Below are positions 27,066 to 43,747 of a stretch of DNA of 64,000 nucleotides, piece after piece (the first letter of the stretch is position 1; each line of letters begins with the position of its first letter). The position numbers and the translations under genes are program-made. This DNA comes from Diplonema papillatum (Eukaryota > Euglenozoa > Diplonemea > Diplonemida > Diplonemidae): positions 372,001 to 436,000 of the forward strand of contig JAPJBO010000056.1 of the NCBI GenBank assembly GCA_030068145.1. Reading direction: 5' to 3'. The notes below the pieces were generated by a model. The model made no database searches, was not told the DNA's origin, and saw only the letters and a list, made by a program, of their open reading frames with translations.

Positions 27066-29390
27066 CTAGTTCTTCGGGTCTTCCTTCTTCTCGTCCTTCT
27101 TTTCTTCAGTCTTCTCCTCGGATTCCTGCAGGTTGTGTGTCGGTTGCAGCTGTTCTCTGATCAACCCTCTAGTTGGATCGCGTATTGCGTCCTAGTCAGT
27201 AGGAGCGTATTACCGCTTTGCTTGCCGCGGGGTTCAGTGCTGAGGGGTGCATACCGTGGAAGATGAGGAAGAGGAGCCAGCGTTGGCGGCGGCGGCGGCC
27301 TCGTAGTCCTTCTTGCCTGCCTCCATGACGAGCTTCTGCAGCTTGTCGGACTGCTCCTGCAGCTGCTCCGCAGTGGCGTTCTCGTCGTTCATGACGTCCC
27401 TGGTGGCCTGGACCTGGTCCTTCACAGCCTGCTTCTCCTCCTCGGAGATGTGCTTCCAGTCCTGGACTGCCTTGTCCGCCTGGATCACCTGGGTCTCGGC
27501 CGTGTTCTTCGACTCGACAGACTCTCTCTTCTTCTTGTCTGCCTCCTGGTGCTGCTCAGCCTCCCTCACCATTCTCTCGATCTCGTCCTTGCTGAGACCT
27601 CCGCTGGACTGGATTCTGACAGTCTGTTCCTTGCCGGTCGCCTTGTCCTTCGCGCTGACGTTGCAGATGCCGTTGGCGTCGATGTCGAACGTCACTTCAA
27701 TCTGCGGCACTCCACGCGGCGCAGGCGGCACACCCACCAGGTCGAACTGTCCGAGCACCTGGTTGTCTGCTGCCATTTCTCTCTCGCCTTGGAGCACCTT
27801 GATGCCAACCTGCGTCTGGTTGTCGGCAGCCGTCGAGAACACCTGCAATGTTGTGGGTAATGACGCGATCGATGGTTGCGATTGGTCAGGCTATGAAAGA
27901 AAGTTGCGTCATCGATCTTCTTGTTGACTGTCAAACCCATACCTGGCTCTTCTTGGTCGGGATGGTCGTGTTCTTCGGGATGAGACGAGTGAAGACTCCA
28001 CCGAGGGTTTCGAGGCCTGCGTACGTTGAGGTGTGTTTTTTGGATGGGCAGGTTGTAGCGGCACATTTGCTCAAAAAGGAGTGGCGTGTTAAACCCAAGA
28101 GCAAAGACTGCAAGCGTTCAGAAAAAAGACTTCGAGTGAAGGGGTGGTTGTTCTCATACCGAGTGACAGAGGAGTGACGTCGAGAAGGAGCAGACCGCCG
28201 ACGTCGCCCTTAAGCACACCACCCTGAATGGCGGCACCCATGGCGACGACCTCGTCCGGGTTAACACCCTTGAACGGCTCACGCTTGAAGAGGTTCTTCA
28301 CAACCTCCTGCACCTTCGGCATACGCGACATACCACCGACCAACACCACTTCCTGGATGTCGTTCACAGACAGACCCGAGTCCTTGATGCACACTTCGCA
28401 CGGCTTCACGGTGCGGTCGATGAGGCTGCCCACAAGACCTTCAAGCTTCGATCGCGTGATCGTCTCCTGCATGTGCTGGGGTCCAGATTCGTTGGCTGAG
28501 ATGTACGGCAGGTTGACCTCCGTCTGCATCGACGAACTCAACTCCATCTTCGCCTTCTCGGCCGCCTCTCTCACTCGCTGCAGTGCCATCTTGTCCTTCT
28601 CCAAGTCGATTCCTGTCGACTTTCCGAACTGCGAAACCAGGTACTTCGTGATTGTCATGTCGAAGTCCTCTCCTCCCAGGAACGTGTCTCCGTTCGTGGC
28701 CTTCACCTCGAACACGCCTCCGGACACTTCAAGGATCGACACATCGAACGTACCACCACCCAAGTCGTACACTGCGATCACCTTGTCCTGGTCCTTGTCC
28801 ATTCCGTATGCGAGGGCAGCCGCCGTCGGCTCGTTGATGATTCGCACAACGTTCAACTTTGCAATCGATCCTGCGTCCTTAGTCGCCTGACGCTGCGAGT
28901 CGTTGAAGTATGCCGGCACAGTGATCACAGCGTTGGCAACAGCCGAACCAAGGTGGGCCTCTGCCGTCTCCTTCATCTTCTCCAACACGAACGACCCCAC
29001 CTGGCTGGGCGAGTACTCTTTACCACTCGAGTCCTGCACCCAAGCATCACCGTTCCCTGCACGTACGATCTTGAACGCCACCTGCTTCTGGTCCTCCTTC
29101 GTCTCCTTGTCGTCGTACTTTCGCCCGATCAGACGCTTGATCGCGGAGAACGTGTTCATGGGGTTTGTCACCGCCTGTCGCTTCGCCGCGAGACCGACCA
29201 GCTTCTCTCCGCCCTTGAATGCCACAATCGACGGTGTCGTCCTCATACCTTCGCTGTTCTCAATCACACGCGCGTTCGTTCCTTCCATCGTCGCAACGCA
29301 CGAGTTCGTCGTTCCCAAGTCGATTCCGATCACATGTCCCTGCACCTTGCTGCAGTACTGCCGGGCCGCCGATTTCGAAACGCGCATCAT
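27066..29390 (-). CDS. Mitochondrial HSP70 (DnaK type), copy 1
   Basis: Exons are 28160-29390, 27943-28016, 27255-27842 and 27066-27125, giving 650 residues. The protein is the matrix chaperone that pulls in and folds imported proteins. Residues 1-20 ([20 protein letters not shown]) form a short basic transit peptide. ATPase motifs are GIDLGTTNS (22-30), [12 protein letters not shown] and [10 protein letters not shown]. The substrate-binding part begins [15 protein letters not shown]-like in exon 3. The last exon encodes an acidic/basic tail [19 protein letters not shown]. The intron phases (1, 0, 0) agree with DnaK homology across each junction. This is A-type: exon 2 begins Leu-Glu-Thr-Leu and exon 3 has AEQLQ. 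Val replaces Ile in KDQVQAT. The frame is open upstream of the ATG but without another ATG. Confidence 0.93.
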
Positions 29391-30054
29391 GATTCCGTGT
29401 TTGTTTTGTTTCAAATTGATCACTGTTCGCGCAAGAAGCGTTTGCAAAACTGCCACCAATTCTACAGGGAGGGAGAAACAATACAGCTACCAGATGTCAC
29501 GGTGGATGTCTGGGTGTCACTCGGTTTTGGTTGGTTCTGAAACTGTTTTGTTCGCTGCGGCTTCGAGCCCAGTGCGTGAGTTGTCCTCGACTGCCCTATC
29601 TATCGGACCGCCTTGAGCACATCCGGTGGGGCGCCCGCCTTAGTGTCGGAATATGAAGCGAGACCGAAGGATCGTTAGGCCATGCTTTTCACATCGAAGA
29701 TCGGTACTCAAGATCGTTGATATCGGGCAAGCTAATCTTGCAGCTGACGGGACGCTTGGCTCTTTGCAGGGGATGCTGAACCGTTGTTCGGTACTTCTTT
29801 TTTAGCGTTTATTGTGGTTTTAGAGGTTCGGTGGTTTAGGGTCTCCGGTTGACCATTGAGGCTGTGAGGCGGGTAGTATGAGGGTAGTAGGTATGATTAT
29901 ACACTTTTTCTACGGCTAGCCATGTTTGTATGTGTTGCGACCGACACCCAGAAGAAACTCGCTTGGCATTTAGTCTTGGGCCCCCCTTTTTGCTTGTGAG
30001 TACGACTTCGGGTAAGGAATGTTCAGCTACCCCCCCTCCCCCAAATTCCTGTTT

Positions 30055-30110
30055 GTGAGCCGGTCCGTCCCTATCTCTTGAACCTGCATCGAAGTGCCTG
30101 CCGCTGTTTA
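30055..30110 (+). repeat. Dispersed repeat shared with 18600-18655
   Basis: GAGCCGGTCCGTCCCTATCT, then CTGCATCGAAGTGCCTGC correspond in order to the earlier copy. A third partial copy follows at about 30145-30190. Confidence 0.5.
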
Positions 30111-31257
30111 TCACAGTGAATCACGGTTCGCCACGGTCTATCAGGTCCATCCCTAGTCACTAGGGTTGCATCGAATTGCCCGGTGCTGTATTCTTCGGTC
30201 TATCACGGTCTATCGATACCAAGAGGGGATGGACCGGCTCAGCCTGCGTCTTTTCTAACCCTTCGCAATGCGTTGCTGGGCAGCCCGCATGGCCATATTA
30301 CCAGTACCACCTAGGGCTGAGGAGCCCTGAGGAGGTGGTGGTATCCTGCACATCCACCACTACGGACGTATGGTGGCTGTTGGGCACCGAAAACCGCTTT
30401 AAGGAAACGGAAATTCAGCGCATCGAGCAAACATGAAGCAAATCGGGCGAAAGCAAGCACGCCGGGGGGGGGGTGGTGGTGGTGGCAGTCCCTTTGAGGG
30501 GAGCAGTTTGATCAAGCAAAGGCGAGAAATCAATGGAAGAGGAGGGGAAGGAGAGGGAGTGCATGCAACAAAAAAAAAGAACAGCGACAAAAGAAGCAAA
30601 AAAAGAAACACGAAATTTACTGGTCTGCAGTTGAAGCCGGATGCCTGGGGAGGCAGACACACATCGGACGTCTTCACTTCTTCGTCGCTCGCGTTCGTTC
30701 TCAGGAGAATGTCCTAGCCTGGCCGTTCGTTTTTTTTTTTTTTTTGTCTGTTTTCTTTTTTTTTTTTGATGAAAAGGATGGCACGATGTCGTCAAGACCG
30801 ATGTTTCTGCTCGCCGGCAGGAACTTGAGGCGTGTTCCAGGCGAGGTGCTCGCGGTGCCACTTTTGTTTGTTCTTTTCAAGCAGCAGGTGTGCCCGTCCA
30901 ATACGCTACGAAACGCCCCCAGCCGTCATGTTGACGATGGCAACCGGGGGGTTGTGTCTCGCCAGTCCGCACCCTTTCCCTGAACCGACACGTTGTTACC
31001 GTGTCCCGCGATGGGCTGCTTCAGCTGCTCCATGTTCCGTCCCTCACAATTTTCCGCTGCTTGCCGTGTGTTTTCGTAGACTCGCGATTCTCGGACAGCT
31101 GCTAGACTGCGGTCGCATTTCCGCGGCAGTTCATCACCATCATTCAAACTGACTCGACCGCTGTGGATAGCCAACCTAGTCAGAATCGGATCAAGAGTCG
31201 AAAAGCAGGTTGTTGTAGAGATCAGGATTGCAGGAGGTAAGGGCGGACTGGGCATAC

Positions 31258-31500
31258 CTCGGGACATTTCCGGAGTTGGGGTCTTGCACCTGATAATACG
31301 CTGATAACGGACGATCGGCATCAACGAATCAATGGTGAAGAGGGTGAAGGATTATTGTTCTTCGCGTGTCCAGGAGAATTAATCCCTCGGGAGGGGAGGG
31401 GTTTCCTGGATACGCGCACGTTGGTTGGTTTCGTTTGCCATTTTTCATGTGCGGCCGTTGTTCCGGAAAGGTTTCCTTCAGCGTGACAGTACTACTAGGG
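31258..31500 (+). repeat. Dispersed repeat shared with 55268-55515
   Basis: Shared words in the same order include ACATTTCCGGAGTTGGGGT, GATAA, CATCAAC, TTGTTCTTCGCGTG, GGTTTCCTG, GTTGG, TTTCATGTGC and the ending TACTACTA. Length is about 245 bp in both; function is unknown. Confidence 0.7.
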
Positions 31501-31543
31501 GAAAAAAAAGGGGATGCGGGAAGGACCTGCTATTAACGCGTGT

Positions 31544-31562
31544 GGGGGGGGGGGGGGGGGGG
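31544..31562 (+). repeat. G19 run between two dispersed repeats
   Basis: Nineteen G separate the 31258-31500 repeat from the 31561-31775 repeat. Confidence 0.95.
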
Positions 31563-31775
31563 CTGCAAGAACGTGCTTGGAATGGATATGTGCTCAATGC
31601 CCGCACTGGTCCCGTCTGCGCCGTGTTTCGGTCCTTTAGCCACGGACACATAAGGCGGACCGTCATCAGCGCGGAGCCTGGGCGTCTGCAGACAGGACAG
31701 CGGTGTGAGTCTGGTTTGTCAGGCGGCTGTTCTTAGCTCGTCACAGCCAGGACCACCCGTGCTACCAGAGCACAG
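31561..31775 (+). repeat. Dispersed repeat shared with 44655-44845
   Basis: Both copies share TTCGGTCCTTTA, GCCACGGACACATA, GACAGGACAGCGGT and a near-perfect block ending CTCGTCACAGCCAGGACCAC. The copy here has about 35 extra bases near 31595. Identity in the core is about 90% by eye. Confidence 0.8.
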
Positions 31776-32705
31776 GCGAATCCGTCACGTGGGAGGGGGG
31801 GACAGGGAGAACGAGGCGGAAAGGAAGAACGGTCCTCGTCGATGCGTCTCTTTATTTTGTGATCAGACACCAAGCAGGGAAAGGTTAACCAACAATGGAT
31901 GCGCGTGGAAAACTGATGACCAACCACCACAATGGTTGATGTAAGAACCAACAGAATCAAGAGCTAAACTGGGCCAAAACAAAGAAAATACTCGGAGGCC
32001 GCCTGGTGCCTATTTCACGGGGGAAACATCGCGACTACAAAAATGGGCTACCTGAATTTTGCTTGGACGTACAACACAAGCGCTTTCCGTTGTCGCAATT
32101 CGCTAGTGGGAAGCCATGTGCACGCAAATGAGCATCAAACGATGCAGCCTTTCGCCACGTTACGCCAGGGTCACTGTTCGACGCGATTTCGTCGTGTGTG
32201 TGCAACTCGTCACAGTTGGTTCTGCAAAACTCAACGGGCCTCTTCGAGTATTTCGGGTCTTATTATTCAAGAAAAGGAAACAGGGTTAGGAAAGTTAATG
32301 CGTCAGGCCCTCAGGGTGGTGTTGCTTCTTCGATGAACTAATCGCGTCTGCAACAACCGTGGTGCGTGGAAATACTTTTTGCGGAAAAGAACCCTGCAGG
32401 CAACGAAGCACCCGGTTTGCACCCCTCAGGTGAAAACTGACGCGCCTTCTTGGAAAGAGGAAGGCAAACCTAAACGGGGGGAGGACGCTACAAAGAAGAC
32501 GACAGCAGAAAGGGCGGAAGCAAGAGAAGCGGGGACGGAAACGCACCGACCGCAAGATAAGAAGGCAATTGCTGTCTCATCACCCGAGGTCCCCTGGGGC
32601 GCTTTCGTCTGTCGGAAGGCGGGCGAAGTAAGAAGGAGGAAAGGGTGCGGCTAGTTACTACATTACAACGTCGAGGTTTCAACTTAGGCGTTCAGCTTTT
32701 CCAGA

Positions 32706-37103
<4,398 letters not shown>

Positions 37104-37205
37104 CTTTTGTAATTGCTGTTGTGATGTGACCTATGAAATTTACGGAGTGCGTTCTTCAACGAACCCTATTGGTGTCTCGCTGTCTTTACATCAAGCAGCG
37201 GCTGG

Positions 37206-37507
37206 TTCCTGACGCTGCTGAGCACGGAACGCTCGCACGAAGGGGAGGAAAGTCCGGGTGGACGAACGAAACCGAGCACTCAAAGTTTGCCCATCGACAC
37301 AACTCTGCCGGGTAAGGAAGAACCGGGAATGTCTTTACATCGGGCTGCGGCCCTTGTAGTTCGCTGCTGGAACTTGCTAGTTCCTGACGCTGCTGAGCAC
37401 GGAACGCTCGCACGAAGGGGAGGAAAGCCCGGGTGGACGAACGAAACCGAGCACTCAAAGTTGGCCAATCGACACAACTCTGCCGGGTAAGGAAGGAACC
37501 GGGAAAC
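37206..37507 (+). repeat. Direct repeat, two copies at 175-bp spacing
   Basis: A block of about 125 bp starting TTCCTGACGCTGCTGAGCAC occurs at 37206 and 37381 with few differences. The GTCTTTACATC lead is also repeated. Each copy contains GGGGAGGAAAGTCCGGG or the variant with GCCCGGG, which resembles the conserved P4-side segment of RNase P RNA. I cannot find the partner region, so I do not call an RNA gene. Confidence 0.85.
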
Positions 37508-37642
37508 GAGAGGGAAAGCGGGGTTGCGGAGGTCGGAGCAAGTAGGAAGACGGATGCCGAGAGTATGCTTTCTTTGCGCCAGCCCCGAGCTTTAAGTCTC
37601 CGAGAGGGCCGCAAAGTGGCGGCGTGGGTCCTTTTTGGGGTT

Positions 37643-37661
37643 GGGGGGGGGGGGGGGGGGG
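37643..37661 (+). repeat. G19 run
   Basis: Nineteen uninterrupted G. Confidence 0.95.
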
Positions 37662-37999
37662 AATGATGAACAAACTACGATGAGACGAACGTTCGTCCAG
37701 CGCACAGTCTCACCGCCTCAGGGGTGACTTGAAAAGAATAAAGCAAGAAACTGGCTAGGCTGGAGGGTAGATGAAGCGTGCATGACAGAGTTTCGTCCCT
37801 CTCAAGAGCGTACACTGCAGCGCTGATGGGGTGGCACGAAGATGTGCCCGCCGTCCTTGGAAAGCCGGAAAGAGCCCTTCGAAGGTTCGTGACTGTTTCT
37901 TCGAGCGCGGGGGTGGGGCGCTGCTTAACTTGATGAAAACGCGCTTCTTACGACAGACTCCTGCAGCCGATAAGTTAGATGCTGCTTGAGTGCCTTTTT

Positions 38000-38031
<32 letters not shown>

Positions 38032-38693
38032 AAAAGCCCCCTTCTTTTTATCTTTGTGCTGTCGGGCGTTGGGTCGCTGCCATCGACGAACACCTTCGTG
38101 CATGAGCCGGCTGACGCTGGGAGGGTGCGAGGGCCCCTCGAAAACCTTGCTGCTTCTCCTCTTCGCTTCCCCTGTGTGGCGTTTGGTGTGTGGGCGTGTT
38201 ATACGGACCTTCCTTCTACGGGAGTACGACCACGCTTGTGTGTGCGTGTGTGAAGTTCTCTTCTCAATCGAATAAGCACTCGGCGACTTGTACGGTTCAC
38301 GCGTGGTATTTACCCCGCACGATGTGGCATTCGATGAACACGGGAGCCGCGTCATCGGCCCGCCATCCCCGGTTGGAGAGATTGTGGTCGACCACGACCA
38401 CCAAAAAACGCGCGTTCGTGCACATCGTTGAACCCAAAAAACACCAACCGAAAGAAGTGTCGTCCCTGGGTGTCGGCTCCGGCGGACGTAATTAGGTAGG
38501 GCAGGGCATGCGTGGGCGAAAAGCCGGAGAGACAAAAAAAAAGAAAACTTTCAGCTCTTTAGAACTGAAAGTATTTTATTATCGATTAGTCAGCCTCTAC
38601 GACCGCTCAGGAAACGTCTTCGACGGAAGAACTCACGTACACCACGTACAGAGAAAGTTTCCCCCTCCGGTGGACCCCCACCCAACTGACAAA

Positions 38694-40011
38694 ATGTCTG
38701 GTCGCAAGTATCCGACTGGACCGGAGGTCATCGCCATGTTGAAAGCGGAGATGGAACGCGATGCAACCGAGGAGTCGGTGATAACGGACTTCTCTGTGAG
38801 TCGAAAGCGCAAGTTGGAATACCTCGAGGGGCTACCACCTCTGGCCTCGCGCGACGATCGATCAAGCAGTTCAATCGCTCACGGCATCCTCGGTCAAAGG
38901 CGAGACGTGGGCACCAATACTTCGTCGCAGTAAGGGCCTGGACCCACTACGCAGACCTCAAACGATGTCCCCACTTCCCCATTGACCCCGAAGAAATTCG
39001 TGGGTTCATAGCAATCCACACCAATGCGGATACCGCAGAGTGCACAATATCAGCGCTCGAAAAGGTCCAGCGGTTCTTGGGGATCAATTCTCCGCTGAGA
39101 GATCCCTTGGTGAAGGAAGTGATTCGAGGGATAAGAGGGAGGCAAACCGGAAAACGTAAAATGGATGTTATCACGTCCTCGACAAAATTGTGGACGATAC
39201 ATCCCCTGTGGCCGGCTCTAACCGTTCGTTAAACGAGTTTCGTCAATTGGCAGTTCTATCGTACGTCTACTTGCTACGCACCGGTGACGAAGCGATCCCG
39301 CTGAGACGTGGAATTGAGACTGACTCGCCGGTTAATGCACTCCGGGACGTTAAAGAGACGAAAAGACACAGCGCAGTCTTTAAATTCCAACAGGAACTCT
39401 ACATTGTTCTGAGAACAAGAAAGAACAACCAACAAGGTGACACCTTATCTAGGGGTTGCATTTGCAACATGCAGGAGAGGAAGAAAGGATGGCGGGCGCT
39501 ATGCCCCATTCATCACCTGTGGCCTCACATCCGAGATAATGTTGCACCCGGTGCGGAAATCTTCAACATGACATACCCAGACATGCTTGAATCCGTTAAA
39601 ATGAAGGCCACCCTGGTCCAACAGCCTGTGCAAGGGTGGGGTACACATAGCTTCCGCAGGGGCGCCGCGCAGGACATAAACGACAGCAACCCAGAGCTGT
39701 GCATCCTCCTTAAGGCCGGGAGATGGAGCTCGCAAACCTTCAAAGAGTACATTGAATGGTCAAGAGTCCCAAAAGAGGCATGGAAGCCATATCCCAACAA
39801 GACACAGAAAACGAATGAGTCAACTGCAGGGAATGGAAGCATCTCTGTCGGCTACCTGGATTTCTCATTGTCGGAGCGTACCAGATGCATATCTAACACT
39901 AAAGGCTCTGTGTATCGCCCGATCTTTCCCATCGCAGACGAGCAGTCCCAAGCCGAAGACTCTCGAACGGACGAACCGCTTACGATGTGCAGCGTAGTGA
40001 TTCGAGCCTGA
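38694..40011 (+). pseudogene. Decayed tyrosine recombinase (DIRS/Crypton-like)
   Basis: This is the only clear plus-strand protein relic apart from the small 58857 fragment. Three frame segments line up: 38694-~38910 (MSGRKYPTGPEV start), ~38910-39185 (YFVAVRAWTHYADLKRC and RGFIAIHTN), and ~39187-40011. The last contains the catalytic part: Arg in YLLRTGDEAIPLR, HxxR in WGTHSFRRGAAQDI, and Tyr in LLKAGRWSSQTFKEYIEWS. Two frame changes, at about 38910 and 39185, break the gene; introns are possible but no good GT-AG pair is evident. The HSFRRGAA box resembles HSIRRGAA of the intact element at 3082-3990, but the sequences are otherwise distant. No RT or Gag remains are seen nearby. Confidence 0.75.
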
Positions 40012-41102
40012 GGGGCTCAATCACGCCCCCAAGTATGTAGAGTTGACCACGATAATAAAATGCCTTCTCGTGCTGATCGTTGAACTACGACGAACCCCTG
40101 GCAACAGCTGGCTGCCTCATATTGCTCCTCGGATTTACCGATGCTTGTTTAGTCGACGTGACGCCCTTTCGTACGAAGGGTTTTTGTTTCGCGGTCAGGG
40201 TGCCACATGTACAGTGATTGGAAACACACCACTGTGACACCAGGAAGAAGATGCGAAAACGGGTCGGTGAAACTCTGAGGGGCTGCCTTGTGCTTTGTTG
40301 AACGCTTACGCCCGCAGATTCACCTGGGTTTCGTGTGGGCTACAGCACATTTACCTCCTTTGATCCTTTGCAGCTGGCAGCCTCCTCAAGTATTTCCTAC
40401 AAAGCAGGTGTTTTTTTTTTTTTTTTTTTGAGCCGAGTTCCAGGCCTCTCTTCAGGTTGTTCTGCTTCTTTTTCGCCTGGTATGTCTTGAGTTAGGGATC
40501 TCCATGTGAAGCACGGACATGTAAACTGTGACAGTGACATGATCTTCAGTTTGGTGTTAGTTCGCTCATTGCTCAGGCTTACATTTTTGGAACACATTGC
40601 AATGTCTCAAAAAAAGAATAGGCGCGATGTCTGTTTGTACGTGCCGAGGGAGGATTAGTCTGTCAGTGAGTGATAGTGAGTGAACATGATCGGTAGGCTA
40701 ATGTTCTCCCCAAACACGCTGCCTTATTACGAAAAAAAAGCCAGGTAGAGCAGGCAGGTCGGGCCCGCCTGCCCCGTCTAACTTTATCGCAAGATTCATT
40801 TGGTAGGGCCGCTGCTCTAACTGGCTGCCCTGGCACGACAACACTGAACAACTTGCACTAGAAAAAGGTTCGTCGGTGGCCGACCCGGCCGAATGACACG
40901 AGACTGATGACAAAGCTCAAAAAAGCCTATCCTCTTTCTGGTGCCGAATCCGTCCTGCTCAACATAGAGTGCAAAGAGGTCGATAAATAAAAGCACATAC
41001 CGGGCAGAAGCTAAACCATGAAACTACGGGGCGGGAAAAAGGGAGGAAATATTGATTTGTGTGGTCGGATGATGGCGGCGGCGGAGATGCTCGGCGCCGA
41101 AT
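40012..41102. other. Spacer before HSP70 copy 3
   Basis: It contains a T run (about 40410-40429) and a dispersed repeat shared with 58381-58473. No gene is seen. Confidence 0.4.
40729..40850 (+). repeat. Dispersed repeat shared with 58381-58473
   Basis: Shared words in order: AAAAAGCCAGGTAG, CAGGCAG, CCTGCC, GCAAGATTCATT, GGTAGGGC and GCTGCCCTGGCACGACAACA. The copy here is longer by internal insertions. Confidence 0.7.
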
Positions 41103-43747
41103 TTACTCCTTCTTCTCCTCCTTCTTCTCTTCGGGCTTCTCGGTCGACTCCTGTGGGTGTGGTTTGTTCGTGCTGTATTTGGCGCTGCTTCCATTCCCCC
41201 GGTTGGTGCTTTGTCAGTGACCAGGACTCTGGTCTTGCATGTATGCAGCCCACTTGTGGCCTTCTTGTCGACCCTGTTTTTCTGCACAACGTTTTCCACG
41301 TGATCAGTGGCAGCAGCAGCAACTTCCGCCTCTCGCAAGTTGCATGACAGTCTTATTGTCGAAAACAAGGGGCCTACCAAACTGTGGGTGGAGACTTGCG
41401 GTGCCAGCATCAAAGACGAGCTCTTCCAAAAGCAAAACAACAGAGGCGCCGTATCGAAGTGAGGAACACTGCACTCTGGGACTGTCAGTGCCCTCCAGTA
41501 GATTCTATGGAGACTGCGGTGCGTTCTGGTTGCCGAATGTCGGAGGTAGATCGGATGCAACACAAGGCGTGAGGCGCAAATAGCAAAGAGGACAATTAGT
41601 GTGCACAACATACCGTGGAAGATGAGGAAGAGGAGCCAGCGTTGGCGGCAGCGGCGGCCTCGTAGTCCTTCTTGCCTGCCTCCATGACGAGCTTCTGCAG
41701 CTTGTCAGACTGCTCCTGCAGCTTCTCCGCAGTGGCGTTCTCGTCGTTCATGACGTCTCTGGTGGCTTGGATCTGGTCCTTCACAGCCTGCTTCTCCTCC
41801 TCGGAGATGTGCTTCCAGTCCTGGACTGCCTTGTCCGCCTGGATCACCTGGGTCTCGGCCGTGTTCTTCGACTCGACAGACTCTCTCTTCTTCTTGTCTG
41901 CCTCCTGGTGCTGCTCAGCCTCCCTCACCATTCTCTCGATCTCGTCCTTGCTGAGACCTCCGCTGGACTGGATTCTGACAGTCTGTTCCTTGCCGGTCGC
42001 CTTGTCCTTCGCGCTGACGTTGCAGATGCCGTTGGCGTCGATGTCGAACGTCACTTCAATCTGCGGCACTCCACGCGGCGCAGGCGGCACACCCACCAGG
42101 TCGAACTGTCCGAGCACCTGGTTGTCTGCTGCCATTTCTCTCTCGCCTTGGAGCACCTTGATGCCAACCTGCGTCTGGTTGTCGGCAGCCGTCGAGAACA
42201 CCTGCAATGTTGTGAGTAATGATCGATGGTTGCGATTATTGACAGCCAGGATGCAATATGAGAAACGTCGTGCCATCTTCTAGACTGCTTCGATCTTCTA
42301 GTTGACTGACAAACCCATACCTGGCTCTTCTTGGTCGGGATGGTCGTGTTCTTCGGGATGAGACGAGTGAAGACTCCGCCGAGGGTTTCGATACCTGTAG
42401 GTAGGTTGTTGACGGTGACGCATACTTATTCGGAGTGCTCTCGCTGAGCCTTCGCGGGAACCCAAACTCGCCCTGCGAGAGACGGGTTTGCAGAAGGGGG
42501 CGGGAACTAAACATACCGAGCGACAGAGGAGTGACGTCGAGAAGGAGCAGACCGCCGACGTCGCCCTTAAGCACACCACCCTGAATGGCGGCACCCATGG
42601 CGACGACCTCGTCCGGGTTGACACCCTTGAACGGCTCACGCTTGAAGAGGTTCTTCACAACCTCCTGCACCTTCGGCATACGCGACATACCACCGACCAA
42701 CACCACTTCCTGGATGTCGTTCACAGACAGACCCGAGTCCTTGATGCACACTTCGCACGGCTTCACGGTGCGGTCGATCAGGCTGCCCACAAGACCTTCA
42801 AGCTTCGATCGCGTGATCGTCTCCTGCATGTGCTGGGGTCCAGATTCGTTGGCTGAGATGTACGGCAGGTTGACCTCCGTCTGCATCGACGAACTCAACT
42901 CCATCTTCGCCTTCTCGGCCGCCTCTCTCACTCGCTGCAGTGCCATCTTGTCCTTCTCCAAGTCGATTCCTGTCGACTTTCCGAACTGCGAAACCAGGTA
43001 CTTCGTGATTGTCATGTCGAAGTCCTCTCCTCCCAGGAACGTGTCTCCGTTCGTGGCCTTCACCTCGAACACGCCTCCGGACACTTCAAGGATCGACACA
43101 TCGAACGTACCACCACCCAAGTCGTACACTGCGATCACCTTGTCCTGGTCCTTGTCCATTCCGTATGCGAGGGCAGCCGCCGTCGGCTCGTTGATGATTC
43201 GCACAACGTTCAACTTTGCAATCGATCCTGCGTCCTTAGTCGCCTGACGCTGCGAGTCGTTGAAGTATGCCGGCACAGTGATCACAGCGTTGGCAACAGC
43301 CGAACCAAGGTGGGCCTCTGCCGTCTCCTTCATCTTCTCCAACACGAACGACCCCACCTGGCTGGGCGAGTACTCTTTACCACTCGAGTCCTGCACCCAA
43401 GCATCACCGTTCCCTGCACGTACGATCTTGAACGCCACCTGCTTCTGGTCCTCCTTCGTCTCCTTGTCGTCGTACTTTCGCCCGATCAGACGCTTGATCG
43501 CGGAGAACGTGTTCATGGGGTTTGTCACCGCCTGTCGCTTCGCCGCGAGACCGACCAGCTTCTCTCCGCCCTTGAATGCCACAATCGACGGTGTCGTCCT
43601 CATACCTTCGCTGTTCTCAATCACACGCGCGTTCGCTCCTTCCATCGTCGCAACGCACGAGTTCGTCGTTCCCAAGTCGATTCCGATCACATGTCCCTGC
43701 ACCTTGCTGCAGTACTGCCGGGCCACCGTTCTCGAAACGCGCATCAT
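41103..43747 (-). CDS. Mitochondrial HSP70, copy 3
   Basis: Exons are 42517-43747, 42321-42394, 41614-42201 and 41103-41150, giving 646 residues. The transit peptide reads [16 protein letters not shown]. ATPase and substrate-binding motifs match copy 1. This is B-type: exon 2 starts Ile-Glu-Thr-Leu, exon 3 has AEKLQ, and the short tail is [15 protein letters not shown] with a TAA stop. Intron 1 is 122 bp and unrelated to the repeat-filled intron of copy 2. Intron 2 is nearly identical to that of copy 2. All junction phases are conserved. Confidence 0.93.

Larger units (their letters stand above)
29391..32705. other. Spacer between HSP70 copies 1 and 2
   Basis: No gene is supported in 3.3 kb. 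It carries dispersed repeat fragments at 29847-29870, 30055-30110, 31258-31500 and 31561-31775, G runs at 30464-30473 and 31544-31562, and T runs near 30730-30770. Short open frames have no domain. Confidence 0.4.
37104..38693. other. Spacer between HSP70 copy 2 and recombinase pseudogene
   Basis: It holds the 175-bp-spaced direct repeat (37206-37507), a G19 run (37643-37661) and a T-rich tract (about 37997-38032). No gene is supported. Confidence 0.4.

Noticed and set aside
29391-29459. Longer N-terminus for HSP70 copy 1
   Set aside because: The extension starts at a TTG codon and is absent in the other three copies; MMRV is shared by all.
28228-29540. Antisense frames of 150-237 codons over the HSP70 exons
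   Set aside because: Shadows of the conserved HSP70 coding strand, identical in all copies for that reason.
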